From assembly GCA_026391005.1 (NCBI GenBank), contig JAPLEV010000037.1, forward strand, positions 1 through 64,000: a DNA stretch of 64,000 nucleotides. The letters run 5' to 3'. The DNA comes from Flavobacteriia bacterium (GTDB taxonomy: Bacteria; Bacteroidota; Bacteroidia; Flavobacteriales_D; Crocinitomicaceae). This document shows, piece after piece, positions 51,388 through 60,839 of the stretch. The notes beneath the pieces were generated by a model that had not been told where the DNA came from, searched no databases, and was given only the letters and a program-made list of their open reading frames with translations. The position numbers and the translations under genes were made by a program. Every line of letters begins with the position of its first letter. Position 1 is the stretch's first letter.

Positions 51388-52128
51388 GTGGAAAAACTTT
51401 CAATTAATAAGTTAAAATGGATCCGAAACCTACATTCCAAAAAGTTCAGAGATAGTGAAGGGTTTTACATCGCTGAAGGAGAAAAAATACTTCGTGAAAT
51501 CGTTGCTGTTGATCCATCCTCAATAAATTTCATCGTTTGCACAAAAACCACGCTAGAAATCCTTGAAAACTATTCCGAGTTTGATCTTTTTATCGCCAGC
51601 CCAAATGAATTTGAACGAATTTCTTTACTGAAGGCTCCACAAGGGATTTTACTTGTTTTAAAAAGTAAAATTTCAGCTGTTAGCAGCTTAAATCTCACGG
51701 AAAATATCCTAGTATTAGATAACATCCAAGATCCTGGAAATTTGGGCACTATTTTACGAACAGCAGATTGGTTTGGTATTAAGCAAGTTTATTGTAGTAA
51801 GAATACTGTTGAATGCTATAATCCTCGTGTGGTTCAAGCGTCAATGGGCAGCTTGTTTAGGACGAACATTATTTACGGAGATTTACCCGAGTTCCTATCA
51901 CAACAAAAGCTTCCAATATATGGTGCGATGCTGAATGGCCAATCCTGCTACAGTCAAAAAATAGCTAAAAATGCTATTTTAATTATTGGGAATGAAGGCA
52001 ATGGAATTTCAAAAGAAATTATTGATCTTATCCAACATCCTATTACAATACCTGGAGACGGAAATGGAGAGTCGTTAAATGTCGCTGTGGCTTGCGGAAT
52101 ATTATTATCGCATTGGGTAAAAAGTTAA
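51388..52128 (+). CDS. TrmH/SpoU-family RNA methyltransferase
   Basis: The protein is a SPOUT 2'-O-ribose methyltransferase acting on rRNA or tRNA. The N-terminal substrate-binding part has LKWIRNLHSKKFRDSEGFYIAEGEKILREI. The trefoil-knot SAM motifs are LDNIQDPGNLGTILRTADWFG, IIGNEGNGISKEI and IPGDGNGESLNVAVACGILL. I use GTG at 51388 (247 residues); a TTG at 51358 adds ten residues but overlaps the opposite promoter box. The exact position methylated cannot be predicted. Confidence 0.88.
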   Translation: MEKLSINKLKWIRNLHSKKFRDSEGFYIAEGEKILREIVAVDPSSINFIVCTKTTLEILENYSEFDLFIASPNEFERISLLKAPQGILLVLKSKISAVSSLNLTENILVLDNIQDPGNLGTILRTADWFGIKQVYCSKNTVECYNPRVVQASMGSLFRTNIIYGDLPEFLSQQKLPIYGAMLNGQSCYSQKIAKNAILIIGNEGNGISKEIIDLIQHPITIPGDGNGESLNVAVACGILLSHWVKS

Positions 52129-52163
52129 TTTAATTTGTTTAACAATCTTAAAAGAAAAGGCCT

Positions 52164-52171
52164 TACTTTTG
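52164..52171 (+). promoter_or_regulatory. -7 promoter element TACTTTTG before the helicase gene
   Basis: TACTTTTG matches TAnnTTTG and lies 25 nt before the ATG at 52197. A TTTG at 52134-52137 is 26 nt upstream, slightly far for a -33 element. Confidence 0.45.
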
Positions 52172-52196
52172 CATTTTATTTTTCGCCACTAATTAA

Positions 52197-53705
52197 ATGA
52201 TTGATACCGATCTTTACGAAGCCAAGAAGCTCTACCCCTTTCAAGAAAAAACTGTTGAATCTGTCTTAGAAGAGTTCCGAAGCAATGGCAAAAAATTCAA
52301 TCTACTTTATCAATTGCCTACGGGTGGCGGAAAAACTGTAATTTTTTCAGCAATAGCGAAAAAGTATATTCAAGAATGGGGCCTAAAAGTGCTCATTCTA
52401 ACGCATCGAATTGAATTATCTGTTCAAACTTCTAGACAATTACAAGCGATTGGAGTTAATAATAAAATCATCAACTCTGAGGTTAAGCAATTAAATGATC
52501 AAGATAATTATTCTTGTTTTATTGCTATGGTTGAAACCTTAAATAATCGACTACTAGACGATGTTAATTTCATAAAAGATGTAGGTTTAGTTATTGTCGA
52601 TGAAGCGCATTACAATAGTTTTCGTAAAATTTTTCAATACTACGAAAATGGAAATATATTAGGCGTTACTGCCACCCCTTTAAGCAGCAATAGAGCTTTA
52701 CCATTAAAAGATAATTACAATAAATTAATTACAGGAGAGAGTATTTCAGGCCTGATTCAAAGTGGTTATTTATCCGATGCAGAAACCTATAATTACGATG
52801 TAAATCTCCATGGATTAAAAATTGGGACAAATGGCGATTTTACAGTAAGTAGCTCCGACGTATTATACAGTAACTTCTTTATGCAAGAAAAATTAATCTT
52901 TGCATACGAGGAAGTAGCTCTTGGACAAAAAACGTTAATATTTAATGCTGGAATTGAGACATCAATGCGTGTATATGATTCGTTCAAAAAATTAAAATAT
53001 AACGTTCGCCATTTGGACTCTACCTTCAGCGACAAGGACAGGAAAGATATCTTGGAATGGTTCAGGAACAGTCCAGACGCAATATTAACGTCTGTGGGCA
53101 TTCTAACAACAGGATTTGATGAGCCAACAGTAAAAACAATAATACTAAACCGCGCTACCCGATCATTGACGCTTTATCATCAAATGATTGGCAGGGGATC
53201 TAGAAGTCTTCCCGATAAAAATCAATTTAGTATCATAGATTTAGGAAACAACGTTAGAAGGTTTGGATTTTGGCAAGACTATATCAATTGGCATGACGCC
53301 TTTCGTTTCCCCGATCGATTTTTAGAATCACGTATCTCGGAACTAGAGGATATGGAATTTGAAATAGAGTTTGAATTTCCAAAGGGTTATGAAAAGCTAC
53401 TTGATACCTCCATCCTCGAAAGTTTTAATATCAAAGAAAACTATTATGAGTGTCTTGACCGCGGTGAGAAAGGGAAAAATGCAGTAGATAACTCACTGCA
53501 AAATCATTTTGAATCCATTATTGGATTTGCGAAAGACCTTCATCACGCCCTTTCACTGGTCGAATTACTTCAAGAACACATTGAGCATCGTTTAAAGAAT
53601 TATACCCGATGTATTGCAAAATCAACAGATAATTACTTGAAATACTTACTTGAAACATACAATCGACAGCTTTGTCAAAAGTTAAGGGCAGCTATTGTTG
53701 ATTGA
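52197..53705 (+). CDS. stand-alone DEAH-box superfamily 2 helicase
   Basis: The 502-residue cytoplasmic protein is an SF2 helicase/ATPase. Motif I is LPTGGGKT (40-47), motif II DEAH (135-138) in VIVDEAHYNSF, motif III GVTATP near 156-161, motif V TTGFDEPTVKTIILNRATRS, and motif VI QMIGRGSRS. The core resembles the SSL2/type III restriction helicase branch. The last 120 residues contain no recognisable nuclease or accessory domain. No methyltransferase, nuclease or phospholipase partner is adjacent, so a defence role has no direct support; DNA repair or RNA processing are alternatives. Confidence 0.88.
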   Translation: MIDTDLYEAKKLYPFQEKTVESVLEEFRSNGKKFNLLYQLPTGGGKTVIFSAIAKKYIQEWGLKVLILTHRIELSVQTSRQLQAIGVNNKIINSEVKQLNDQDNYSCFIAMVETLNNRLLDDVNFIKDVGLVIVDEAHYNSFRKIFQYYENGNILGVTATPLSSNRALPLKDNYNKLITGESISGLIQSGYLSDAETYNYDVNLHGLKIGTNGDFTVSSSDVLYSNFFMQEKLIFAYEEVALGQKTLIFNAGIETSMRVYDSFKKLKYNVRHLDSTFSDKDRKDILEWFRNSPDAILTSVGILTTGFDEPTVKTIILNRATRSLTLYHQMIGRGSRSLPDKNQFSIIDLGNNVRRFGFWQDYINWHDAFRFPDRFLESRISELEDMEFEIEFEFPKGYEKLLDTSILESFNIKENYYECLDRGEKGKNAVDNSLQNHFESIIGFAKDLHHALSLVELLQEHIEHRLKNYTRCIAKSTDNYLKYLLETYNRQLCQKLRAAIVD

Positions 53706-53727
53706 AAAAGTTTATTAATTTAGTAAA

Positions 53728-55179
53728 ATGAGATTTTTAATTGTCCTTTCACTAAGCGTTTTCTTAATTACTCCGCTATCATCCTTTGGCCAATCTCCTA
53801 AGTTAAGAGCATATTTAGACACGAAGCAATTCTACGATCCAAGTATTGGAAATTACTTGGAAATTCAAATGCAATTTGTTGGTTATAGTTTTAATTATTC
53901 CGCCTTAAAAGAAGGGCTGCAGGCAACGGTTGCTGTCAGACTAAAATTAATCTCAGTCAATAAAGATACGTTATCAGATACCTACTTATTAAACTCACCT
54001 GTTTTCAAGGATAGTTTAATTGATGATTTCTATGATATTAGAAGAATTAAATTAGCGCCAGGAAAATATGAATTGTCCCTAGAACTTCAAGATATAAATA
54101 ACATGTCCAATACCATTAGAGCTCAACAAACAGTTGTAGTGGTTTCATTAAGCAATATTGCATCAATTTCAACCATAGAAATAGCTGAATATGCCTACCC
54201 TGATACGCTAGCCAGTACGTTTCAAAAATCAGGATTCTATCTGATTCCACGAATCTCCAATTATTATCCTACGCAATTGAATAAATTGCCCGTGTATTTT
54301 GAGGTGTATAATTTAAATTTATCTGAAGACTCGATTGTTGGTTTAAAACAAACCATAATTAATGTCGAAAGTAAAGTTGAATTGGAGAACTATACCACAT
54401 TTAACAGATTAAAACCTGAGTTGGTAACCCCCATTTTTAAAACGGTCGACCTAAGTTTGCTTCCAACTGGAAAATATGTGCTTAATTATTCGCTCGTTAA
54501 TCGCTTGATGGAAGATAAATACCAGGAAAGCTATGAATTTGAGCGGACCAATGACTTTATGGATAGTTTGCAGACAGAAGATATTATATTAGATCCTTCG
54601 TTTCAGGAGTCAATTAGCGAAGATAGTGTTTCCTTTTTTCTTGAAAGTCTAATTCCAATAGCTAAACCAGCGGAGGTAAAGAATATAATTTCAACTTTGA
54701 AATCTAAGGATATTCCTTTGATGCGCAAACACATTCAGGCGTTTTGGAAATATACAGCCCCTAACTCTCCGTACGATGCCTGGTTAAATTATAAATCTCA
54801 AATTTTATTAGTCGAGCGAGAATATGCTAATAATTTTCAAGAGGGATTTGAAACAGATCGTGGGCGTGTTTACCTAAAATATGGTTCTCCAAGTACAATT
54901 AATGCCAGAGAAACATCACCAACAGAATATCCTTATGAAATATGGATTTATAATAAAATAGGGGCATTTAGCAATAAAAGATTTGTATTTTACAATCCAG
55001 ATTTAGTTAATAATGCCTATAGATTATTGCATTCGGATATGCTTGGCGAATTAAAGAACCCAGCATGGCAGCAGATTTTAGTAAAACGTAATACAATGAA
55101 CGGAGACGTTGACAATCCCAATAAATTCAATCAAAGAGTATGGGGTGGTAACAGCAATGATTTGTTTCGACAATACTAA
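53728..55179 (+). CDS. GWxTD domain-containing secreted protein
   Basis: The 483-residue protein has a signal peptide (1-21), a long beta-rich region (about 25-290) and a C-terminal GWxTD-type domain. That domain contains FQEGFETDRGRVYLKYGSPSTINARE, the PYEIWIYNKI strand and the YRLLHSDMLGELKNPAW end. The namesake GW-x-TD tetrad is altered to GFETD. The family is of unknown function, common in Bacteroidota and related phyla, and is thought to be in the envelope. It precedes a GT2 transferase and a GH92 mannosidase with gaps of 6 nt and a 4-nt overlap, so the three form an operon. Confidence 0.82.
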   Translation: MRFLIVLSLSVFLITPLSSFGQSPKLRAYLDTKQFYDPSIGNYLEIQMQFVGYSFNYSALKEGLQATVAVRLKLISVNKDTLSDTYLLNSPVFKDSLIDDFYDIRRIKLAPGKYELSLELQDINNMSNTIRAQQTVVVVSLSNIASISTIEIAEYAYPDTLASTFQKSGFYLIPRISNYYPTQLNKLPVYFEVYNLNLSEDSIVGLKQTIINVESKVELENYTTFNRLKPELVTPIFKTVDLSLLPTGKYVLNYSLVNRLMEDKYQESYEFERTNDFMDSLQTEDIILDPSFQESISEDSVSFFLESLIPIAKPAEVKNIISTLKSKDIPLMRKHIQAFWKYTAPNSPYDAWLNYKSQILLVEREYANNFQEGFETDRGRVYLKYGSPSTINARETSPTEYPYEIWIYNKIGAFSNKRFVFYNPDLVNNAYRLLHSDMLGELKNPAWQQILVKRNTMNGDVDNPNKFNQRVWGGNSNDLFRQY

Positions 55180-55185
55180 GGGTAA

Positions 55186-56205
55186 ATGCAAGAACTAGCC
55201 ATCGTCATCTTGAATTTTAATGGTTTTGACCATTTAAGTAATTTTTTACCAAGTGTTTGTAAATACAATGAGAATTTTCCCATTGTAGTAATAGACAATG
55301 CGTCAACAGATGAATCAATCACCTTATTAAGTGAGAAATTTCCTCAAGTAGAAGTCGTGAAACTCACTTCTAATTATGGTTTTGCAGCGGGATACAATGA
55401 AGGATTAGCGCTGTTAAAAAATCGTTTTAAGTTTTATCTTCTGCTAAATAGTGATGTTGAGGTTAGTGAAAACTGGATACCTCCCCTCCTATCCATTATG
55501 AAAGATGAAAATGTAGCAGCGTGCCAACCAAAAGTACTTTCCTACACGAGAAAAACACACTTTGAGCATGCGGGTGCTGCAGGCGGTTTTTTGGATAAAA
55601 ATTACTTTCCGTTTTGTAGAGGTCGTATTTTTGATCATTGTGAAGAAGATCTTGGTCAATATGATTATGCCACTAAAATAGCATGGACATCAGGAGCTGC
55701 TATGCTTATTCGATCGGAACTTTTTCATTCAAGTGGCGGATTTGATTCTGATTTTTTTGCGCATATGGAGGAAATTGATCTCTGCTTACGACTTAATCTA
55801 GCCGGATATTCATTCGTTTGCGAACCCCAATCTGTTGTATACCACCTAGGTGGAGGGACAATGCCATACAAATCACCTACCAAATTATTTCTTAATTTCA
55901 GGAATAACTTAATTGTACTCCTAAAAAATCATAATGGTCCATGGGCCCCTCGTTTATTTATAAGAATGTGTCTCGATGGTTTAGCAGCAATACAATTTTT
56001 GCTAAGCGGAAAGTTTAGCTATTTTTATATGGTTTTATTTGCCCATTTTTCTTTCTATTCTAAGTTAACAGACACCTTAAGAAAGAGACGTGAAATAAAA
56101 AAGATACATGCAAACTCACCACGCTACAATGGAAATATCATTTGGGATTATTATCTTAAGAAAAATAAAATTTATAAAAGCTTAAACAAAAGACGTTTTA
56201 CATGA
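55186..56205 (+). CDS. glycosyltransferase family 2 protein
   Basis: The 339-residue protein is a GT-A fold transferase of family 2. The nucleotide-sugar-binding start is AIVILNFNGFDHLSNFLPSVC, with VVIDNASTDES near residue 35, the metal-binding-type LNSDVEVS near 88 and the acceptor-side FFAHMEEIDLCLRLNLAGY. It resembles rhamnosyltransferase-like enzymes that add sugars to lipid-linked glycans at the cytoplasmic face. The C-terminal 80 residues contain hydrophobic segments that may touch the membrane. It overlaps the GH92 gene by 4 nt. Confidence 0.9.
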   Translation: MQELAIVILNFNGFDHLSNFLPSVCKYNENFPIVVIDNASTDESITLLSEKFPQVEVVKLTSNYGFAAGYNEGLALLKNRFKFYLLLNSDVEVSENWIPPLLSIMKDENVAACQPKVLSYTRKTHFEHAGAAGGFLDKNYFPFCRGRIFDHCEEDLGQYDYATKIAWTSGAAMLIRSELFHSSGGFDSDFFAHMEEIDLCLRLNLAGYSFVCEPQSVVYHLGGGTMPYKSPTKLFLNFRNNLIVLLKNHNGPWAPRLFIRMCLDGLAAIQFLLSGKFSYFYMVLFAHFSFYSKLTDTLRKRREIKKIHANSPRYNGNIIWDYYLKKNKIYKSLNKRRFT

Positions 56206-59195
56206 TGAAATTCGGTACAACATTTATTTTTTTATTAGTATTCCTCTATTCATTTTCGCAAAACCCAATCAAAGAACTTCAAGGCGCAAGTGACAAAGCG
56301 CAAGAAATCTTGTGGAGAAGTAACACTCGACCCTTAACACCAAGTAAATATGTTAATCCATTTATTGGCACAGGCGGACATGGACATACCTTTCCAGGAG
56401 CTACGGCACCATTCGGGATGATTCAACTTAGTCCTGATACACGCGAAGATAATTGGGATGGTTCATCGGGCTATCATTATTCTGATTCAATAATTTATGG
56501 CTTTAGCCATACCCATTTAAGTGGAACAGGTATTCCAGACTATTGTGATATCTTATTCGTTCCTCAAATTGGAAAAGCTAAATTAACACCCGGATATAAA
56601 AACAAAGATGGCTATGGCGCCCCATTTAAACATATTAATGAAGTAGCTAATCCAGGACTTTATGAAGTTAAATTGGATAATGGAATACATGTTCGACTAA
56701 GTGCAACCAAACGAGCTGGAATACATGAATATACATTCATGGAAAAGAAAGGAGAGAAAACAGTATTAATCGATTTAGATCACCGAGATCAGGTAATAAA
56801 TGCTGCATTTACCCTAATTGATAATCACACTATTAGCGGAAAAAGAATTTCAAACTCTTGGGCGAAAGAACAGCACGTCTATTTTCATATTGAGACTTCT
56901 ATTCCCTATTCAAAATCAACATTAATAACAAAAAATGGCGCGCATAAACTTCTATTAACTTTTCCAAAAGACACGAAGAAATTATTAATTAAAACCGGGA
57001 TTTCAGCCGTTGATGAACAAGGAGCGCTTACCAATCTTGCACAGGAAATTCCACATTGGAATTTCAACGAAATTGTAGCAAATACAACTAGATTATGGGA
57101 TAAGGAACTTTCAAAAATTGAAATTAGCGACAAAAACGAAACTAATCTCCGTATTTTTTACACGGCCCTTTACCACACCTTTATTTCACCGAATATTTTT
57201 TCAGACCAAGACGGTCGCTATAGAGGAAGAGATAATAAAATACATTCCCTTACCAAGAAGGACCAACAATACACCGTTTTTTCACTTTGGGATACCTACC
57301 GAGCAGCACATCCCTTATACACCATTGTGCAGCAAGAGCTCACGAATCAATTTATTAGGACCTTTCTTCGTCAATATGAAGAAGGTGGCGATTTACCAGT
57401 TTGGGAATTAGCTGGAAATGAAACTGAATGCATGATTGGTTACCACAGCGTTTCTGTGATTGCAGATGCCTATTTGAAAAATCTAAGTGATTTTGATACA
57501 ATCGCAGCATTAAAAGCAATGGTCAACACCTCAAATTTTGATGAGTACGGAAAGAAAAGATACGCTACAGACGGATTTATAAGTTCCGATCAAGAGCCCG
57601 AATCGGTATCAAAAACCTTAGAATATGCCTATGACGATTACTGCATATATAAAATGGCAGAAAAAATGGGAGAAGATGAAATAGCAAAAACTTACCTAAA
57701 AAGGAGTTTCAACTTCATCAATCTTTTTGATCCGACGACCTCATTCATGCGTGCTAAACGAGGAGCGCAATGGTTCTCGCCATTTATACCCAGCGATGTT
57801 AATTTTAATTATACAGAGGCAAATAGTTGGCAATATTCGATGTATGCGCCTCAATCTATTCCACAGTTGAGTAATATGCTTGGAGGAAAAAATAAATTAG
57901 AAGCATGGTTAAATCAATTATTTACAACTGCGACCATTCCCTCAGGCCGCGAACAAGCAGATATTACCGGCTTAATTGGACAATATGCCCATGGAAACGA
58001 GCCATCTCACCATATGGCCTACCTCTACAATTTCACGAACTCGCCTCATCTAACTCAATTCTATGTTGATAGTATTTTAAAAACTATGTATTCAAATCAA
58101 CCTGATGGATTATCAGGGAATGAAGATTGCGGTCAGATGAGTGCATGGTATGTTTTAAGTGCTATGGGCTTTTACCCTGTTACACCCGGAAGCTCGGTCT
58201 ATCAAATTGGAAGACCGATTTTTGAACAAGTGCGGATCAATATGGAAAACGGAAACGTTTTTTCAATTAAAACCCTTCAAAATTCAGCTGAAAATAAATA
58301 CATCGATTACATTAAACTTAATGATTCAATAATTAATTCTAATACATTAAAGCACAGTGATATAATTTCTGGAGGTGAGCTTATTTTTTACATGACAGAC
58401 ATTCCTAAAATATCCAATAAACCAGCATTCGAAAAGAACGAATTTTATGATGTGAATGTACCTGAAAATTTTGTTCCCGTGCCCTTTATAATAAACGAAA
58501 CTCGCATCTTTGAAGAAATGATAAAAATAGATTGTGGGGTTTACAGAGATATTAAAAACGAATCATTGCAAATTTACTATTCCTTAGATTCATTGGAATG
58601 GTTGATTTTCTCTGATCCGATACTCCTAAAAAAATCAAGTCAAATTTGGTTAAAAACTATCAAAGAAATCGGGCGCAGAAGATATGAGAGCGCAGTTGTT
58701 TCTAGTTATTTCATAAAAAAAGACTCGGGTATTCATATCGATTTAAAAACACCATACTCTAGCCAATACGCCGCATCAGGAACAAATAGCTTAATCGATG
58801 GTATCAGAGGTGCCAATGAATATAGAACCGGCGACTGGCAGGGATTTTACCAGAAAGATATTTCAGCGGTTGTCTCCTTTGATCAAGCGCGTCAATTAAA
58901 TGAAATTGGTGTTTCGTTCATACGAGATATTCGCTCTTGGATTTTTTTTCCGAGTCAAATTAACATTGAATCCTCTATTGACGGCATAAATTATACGACT
59001 TTAGTCTCTCAAAGACTCCCCGCTTTAAGTCAAAGTGATCTTAATGTATTAAGACAAGAATTTAAAATAGTTGCACCAATTCAAGACTTAAAATCAATAC
59101 GATTCACTATTATTAATGGTGGCAACTGTCCGCCTTGGCATCTCGGCAGTGGTAATCCCTCGTGGTTATTTTTGGACGAATTAATTGTTCGTTGA
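56202..59195 (+). CDS. GH92 family alpha-mannosidase, secreted
   Basis: The 997-residue protein has a signal peptide (1-19) and a GH92 catalytic unit: YVNPFIGTGGHGHTFPGATAPFGMIQLSPDT near residue 47, GNETECMIGYHS, GNEPSHHMAYLYNF and GNEDCGQMSAWYVLSAMGFYPVTPGS. GH92 enzymes are calcium-dependent inverting exo-alpha-mannosidases, acting on N-glycan or fungal-type mannans or on bacterial O-glycans. The last 150 residues resemble a discoidin/F5-8C carbohydrate-binding module. There is no T9SS tail, so it should be periplasmic. Together with the coupled GT2 gene it may serve turnover of the cell's own glycans rather than foraging; this is inference. Confidence 0.92.
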   Translation: MMKFGTTFIFLLVFLYSFSQNPIKELQGASDKAQEILWRSNTRPLTPSKYVNPFIGTGGHGHTFPGATAPFGMIQLSPDTREDNWDGSSGYHYSDSIIYGFSHTHLSGTGIPDYCDILFVPQIGKAKLTPGYKNKDGYGAPFKHINEVANPGLYEVKLDNGIHVRLSATKRAGIHEYTFMEKKGEKTVLIDLDHRDQVINAAFTLIDNHTISGKRISNSWAKEQHVYFHIETSIPYSKSTLITKNGAHKLLLTFPKDTKKLLIKTGISAVDEQGALTNLAQEIPHWNFNEIVANTTRLWDKELSKIEISDKNETNLRIFYTALYHTFISPNIFSDQDGRYRGRDNKIHSLTKKDQQYTVFSLWDTYRAAHPLYTIVQQELTNQFIRTFLRQYEEGGDLPVWELAGNETECMIGYHSVSVIADAYLKNLSDFDTIAALKAMVNTSNFDEYGKKRYATDGFISSDQEPESVSKTLEYAYDDYCIYKMAEKMGEDEIAKTYLKRSFNFINLFDPTTSFMRAKRGAQWFSPFIPSDVNFNYTEANSWQYSMYAPQSIPQLSNMLGGKNKLEAWLNQLFTTATIPSGREQADITGLIGQYAHGNEPSHHMAYLYNFTNSPHLTQFYVDSILKTMYSNQPDGLSGNEDCGQMSAWYVLSAMGFYPVTPGSSVYQIGRPIFEQVRINMENGNVFSIKTLQNSAENKYIDYIKLNDSIINSNTLKHSDIISGGELIFYMTDIPKISNKPAFEKNEFYDVNVPENFVPVPFIINETRIFEEMIKIDCGVYRDIKNESLQIYYSLDSLEWLIFSDPILLKKSSQIWLKTIKEIGRRRYESAVVSSYFIKKDSGIHIDLKTPYSSQYAASGTNSLIDGIRGANEYRTGDWQGFYQKDISAVVSFDQARQLNEIGVSFIRDIRSWIFFPSQINIESSIDGINYTTLVSQRLPALSQSDLNVLRQEFKIVAPIQDLKSIRFTIINGGNCPPWHLGSGNPSWLFLDELIVR

Positions 59196-59212
59196 TTTCA
59201 GCACTTGAAGAT

Positions 59213-59923
59213 TTAAACCATTCCTCCATTAACTGATATTGTTTGCCCGTTAATGTAATTAGCGTTATCTTTTAAAATAAAAGAAACCAGCTCAGCGATA
59301 TTTTTTGAATTCCCCAATTCACGAGATGGAATTGATTTTAATAATTCGGTTCTCATTTCTTCTGAAATTTCTCGAATCATCCCAGTATCCATATACCCGG
59401 GAGCAATTGTGTTAACCGTTATACCTGCAGCGCCAAGCTCTGATGCCATTGTTCGCGACAAGCCAATTAATGCACTTTTACTTGCCGCATATGCACTTGT
59501 GCCTGGAATTCCTTTTTGAGCAACCACTGAAGAGAAAAATATAATTCTACCCCACGAATTTTTTCGCATGGTAGGAATAAAAAATTGACTTAAATAAAAT
59601 GGTGCGAAATAATTAATATGGTTTACTTTTTCAAATTCCTCTTTTGGAACTTTCCATGACATCCCAGCACTTGCAATACCAGCAGCATGAATTAATACAT
59701 TTACGTCCTCAGTTGATTGAAATAAAACATTTAAGTCTTCATCAACCAAAAGGTCTGCAGCGATCATTTTAGTATGACTTGGGTATTTTTTACAGAGCGG
59801 CTGTAGCGCATTTGGATGAGAATGACAATGCAAATAAACGAAATGACCTTCCTGCAATAGTAATTCTGCAATAATAAGTCCTAAACCACCCGAGGCACCT
59901 GTAAGTAAAATTCGTCTATGCAT
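59213..59923 (-). CDS. short-chain dehydrogenase, FabG-like
   Basis: The 236-residue SDR has the cofactor loop GASGGLG at 9-15, catalytic Ser132, Tyr145 and Lys149 in SSVVAQ ... SAYAASKSALIGLSRTMASEL, and a C-terminus ITVNTIAPGYMDTGM ... NYINGQTISVNGGMV much like FabG. The N-terminal half is less conserved (HAAG in place of NNAG). I start at the ATG at 59921-59923, which overlaps the preceding GNAT gene by 8 nt; a TTG at 59944 is an unlikely alternative. It is the last gene of the AAC(3)-like/deacetylase/GNAT/SDR set, so its substrate may be a sugar or acyl chain rather than a fatty acid synthase intermediate. Confidence 0.85.
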   Translation of the reverse strand: MHRRILLTGASGGLGLIIAELLLQEGHFVYLHCHSHPNALQPLCKKYPSHTKMIAADLLVDEDLNVLFQSTEDVNVLIHAAGIASAGMSWKVPKEEFEKVNHINYFAPFYLSQFFIPTMRKNSWGRIIFFSSVVAQKGIPGTSAYAASKSALIGLSRTMASELGAAGITVNTIAPGYMDTGMIREISEEMRTELLKSIPSRELGNSKNIAELVSFILKDNANYINGQTISVNGGMV

Positions 59924-60839
59924 TATGTTTATATTTTTTGTCAAACAAACTTTTAAAGGGCCAAGGCATTCGGTTTGAAGACAAAAGTAAATAATTCATA
60001 TCAATTGCCCCAAACTTCATATTGAATTCACGCAAGCCCTTCATATTACTTCCTCCAAAATCAAAATAACGATGGGTTTCGCAAAATACTTGAAGGACAT
60101 AGTCGTGAAGACAAACCATAGCCCCCATTAACTTTCCTTTCTCAGTTACTGCACCTTTAAGAAACAGAATGGCATCTTTAGAAACAAAATAAAAAGATGA
60201 TGCCACTAGTTCACCCTCAGCATACGCATTGATTTGATAGTCATATTTCACTTTGTTGCCATTAATCATAAGTTGTTGAATAAAATCATATTCTTTCTGA
60301 CCAAGATGTCGAAATTCCGCTCCCTTTTCATTTCTAAATAATTCAATCAAAGTCACAGGGTCAAAATTATTTCTGATTTCCAATTTAAACTCAATAGACT
60401 TTTTCAAGGTTCGTTTAATATTTTGGGAATAATTACCATACAAAAGATCATATTTTTTGCCCAATTCTATTCGTTGATAACTCCTATTGGAACTTTTTAA
60501 ATTAGTTAGATTAAAATCAGTTGAAGAACCAAAAAACACTAAGCGATGGCGCATAAGGTGATCGTAGCATTCTTTTTTATATTCGAATGTTGGATTCGCT
60601 CCGATTATATTAAACTCACGTGAGAAAAGCGGCTGAGTAAAAAAAGACAGTCCAAATTTAGACGATGATACCATTGGAAATATTACCTCATAATCGTTTT
60701 GCACTACAGCGGTCCAATTAGGGCAAATTGCATCTAAATACCAAGAATAATGGAAAAATTGACCCGGCCCATCGTATTGTTCAACCAGGGCATCCCATTT
60801 TAATCGATCGATATCTTTAGCAGATATAATACTAGTCAT
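59916..60839 (-). CDS. FemAB-like GNAT acyltransferase
   Basis: The 307-residue cytoplasmic protein resembles the FemAB/GNAT-6 aminoacyl- or acyl-transferase group. It has the NIKRTLKKSIEFKLEIRNN segment near residue 140, an acceptor-side region QKEYDFIQQLMIN, and the C-terminal GNAT core YAEGELVASSFYFVSKDAILFLKGAVTEKGKLMGAMVCLHD, ending YFDFGGSNMKGLREFNMKFGA. This last motif (FDFGG...FK.GFG) is typical of FemAB-related proteins in polysaccharide clusters. It overlaps the deacetylase-like gene by 4 nt and the SDR by 8 nt. Confidence 0.78.
   Translation of the reverse strand: MTSIISAKDIDRLKWDALVEQYDGPGQFFHYSWYLDAICPNWTAVVQNDYEVIFPMVSSSKFGLSFFTQPLFSREFNIIGANPTFEYKKECYDHLMRHRLVFFGSSTDFNLTNLKSSNRSYQRIELGKKYDLLYGNYSQNIKRTLKKSIEFKLEIRNNFDPVTLIELFRNEKGAEFRHLGQKEYDFIQQLMINGNKVKYDYQINAYAEGELVASSFYFVSKDAILFLKGAVTEKGKLMGAMVCLHDYVLQVFCETHRYFDFGGSNMKGLREFNMKFGAIDMNYLLLSSNRMPWPFKSLFDKKYKHNA

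Noticed and set aside
52197-53705. Type III restriction or other defence system
   Set aside because: Only the helicase is present; there is no Mod, nuclease or other effector on either side.
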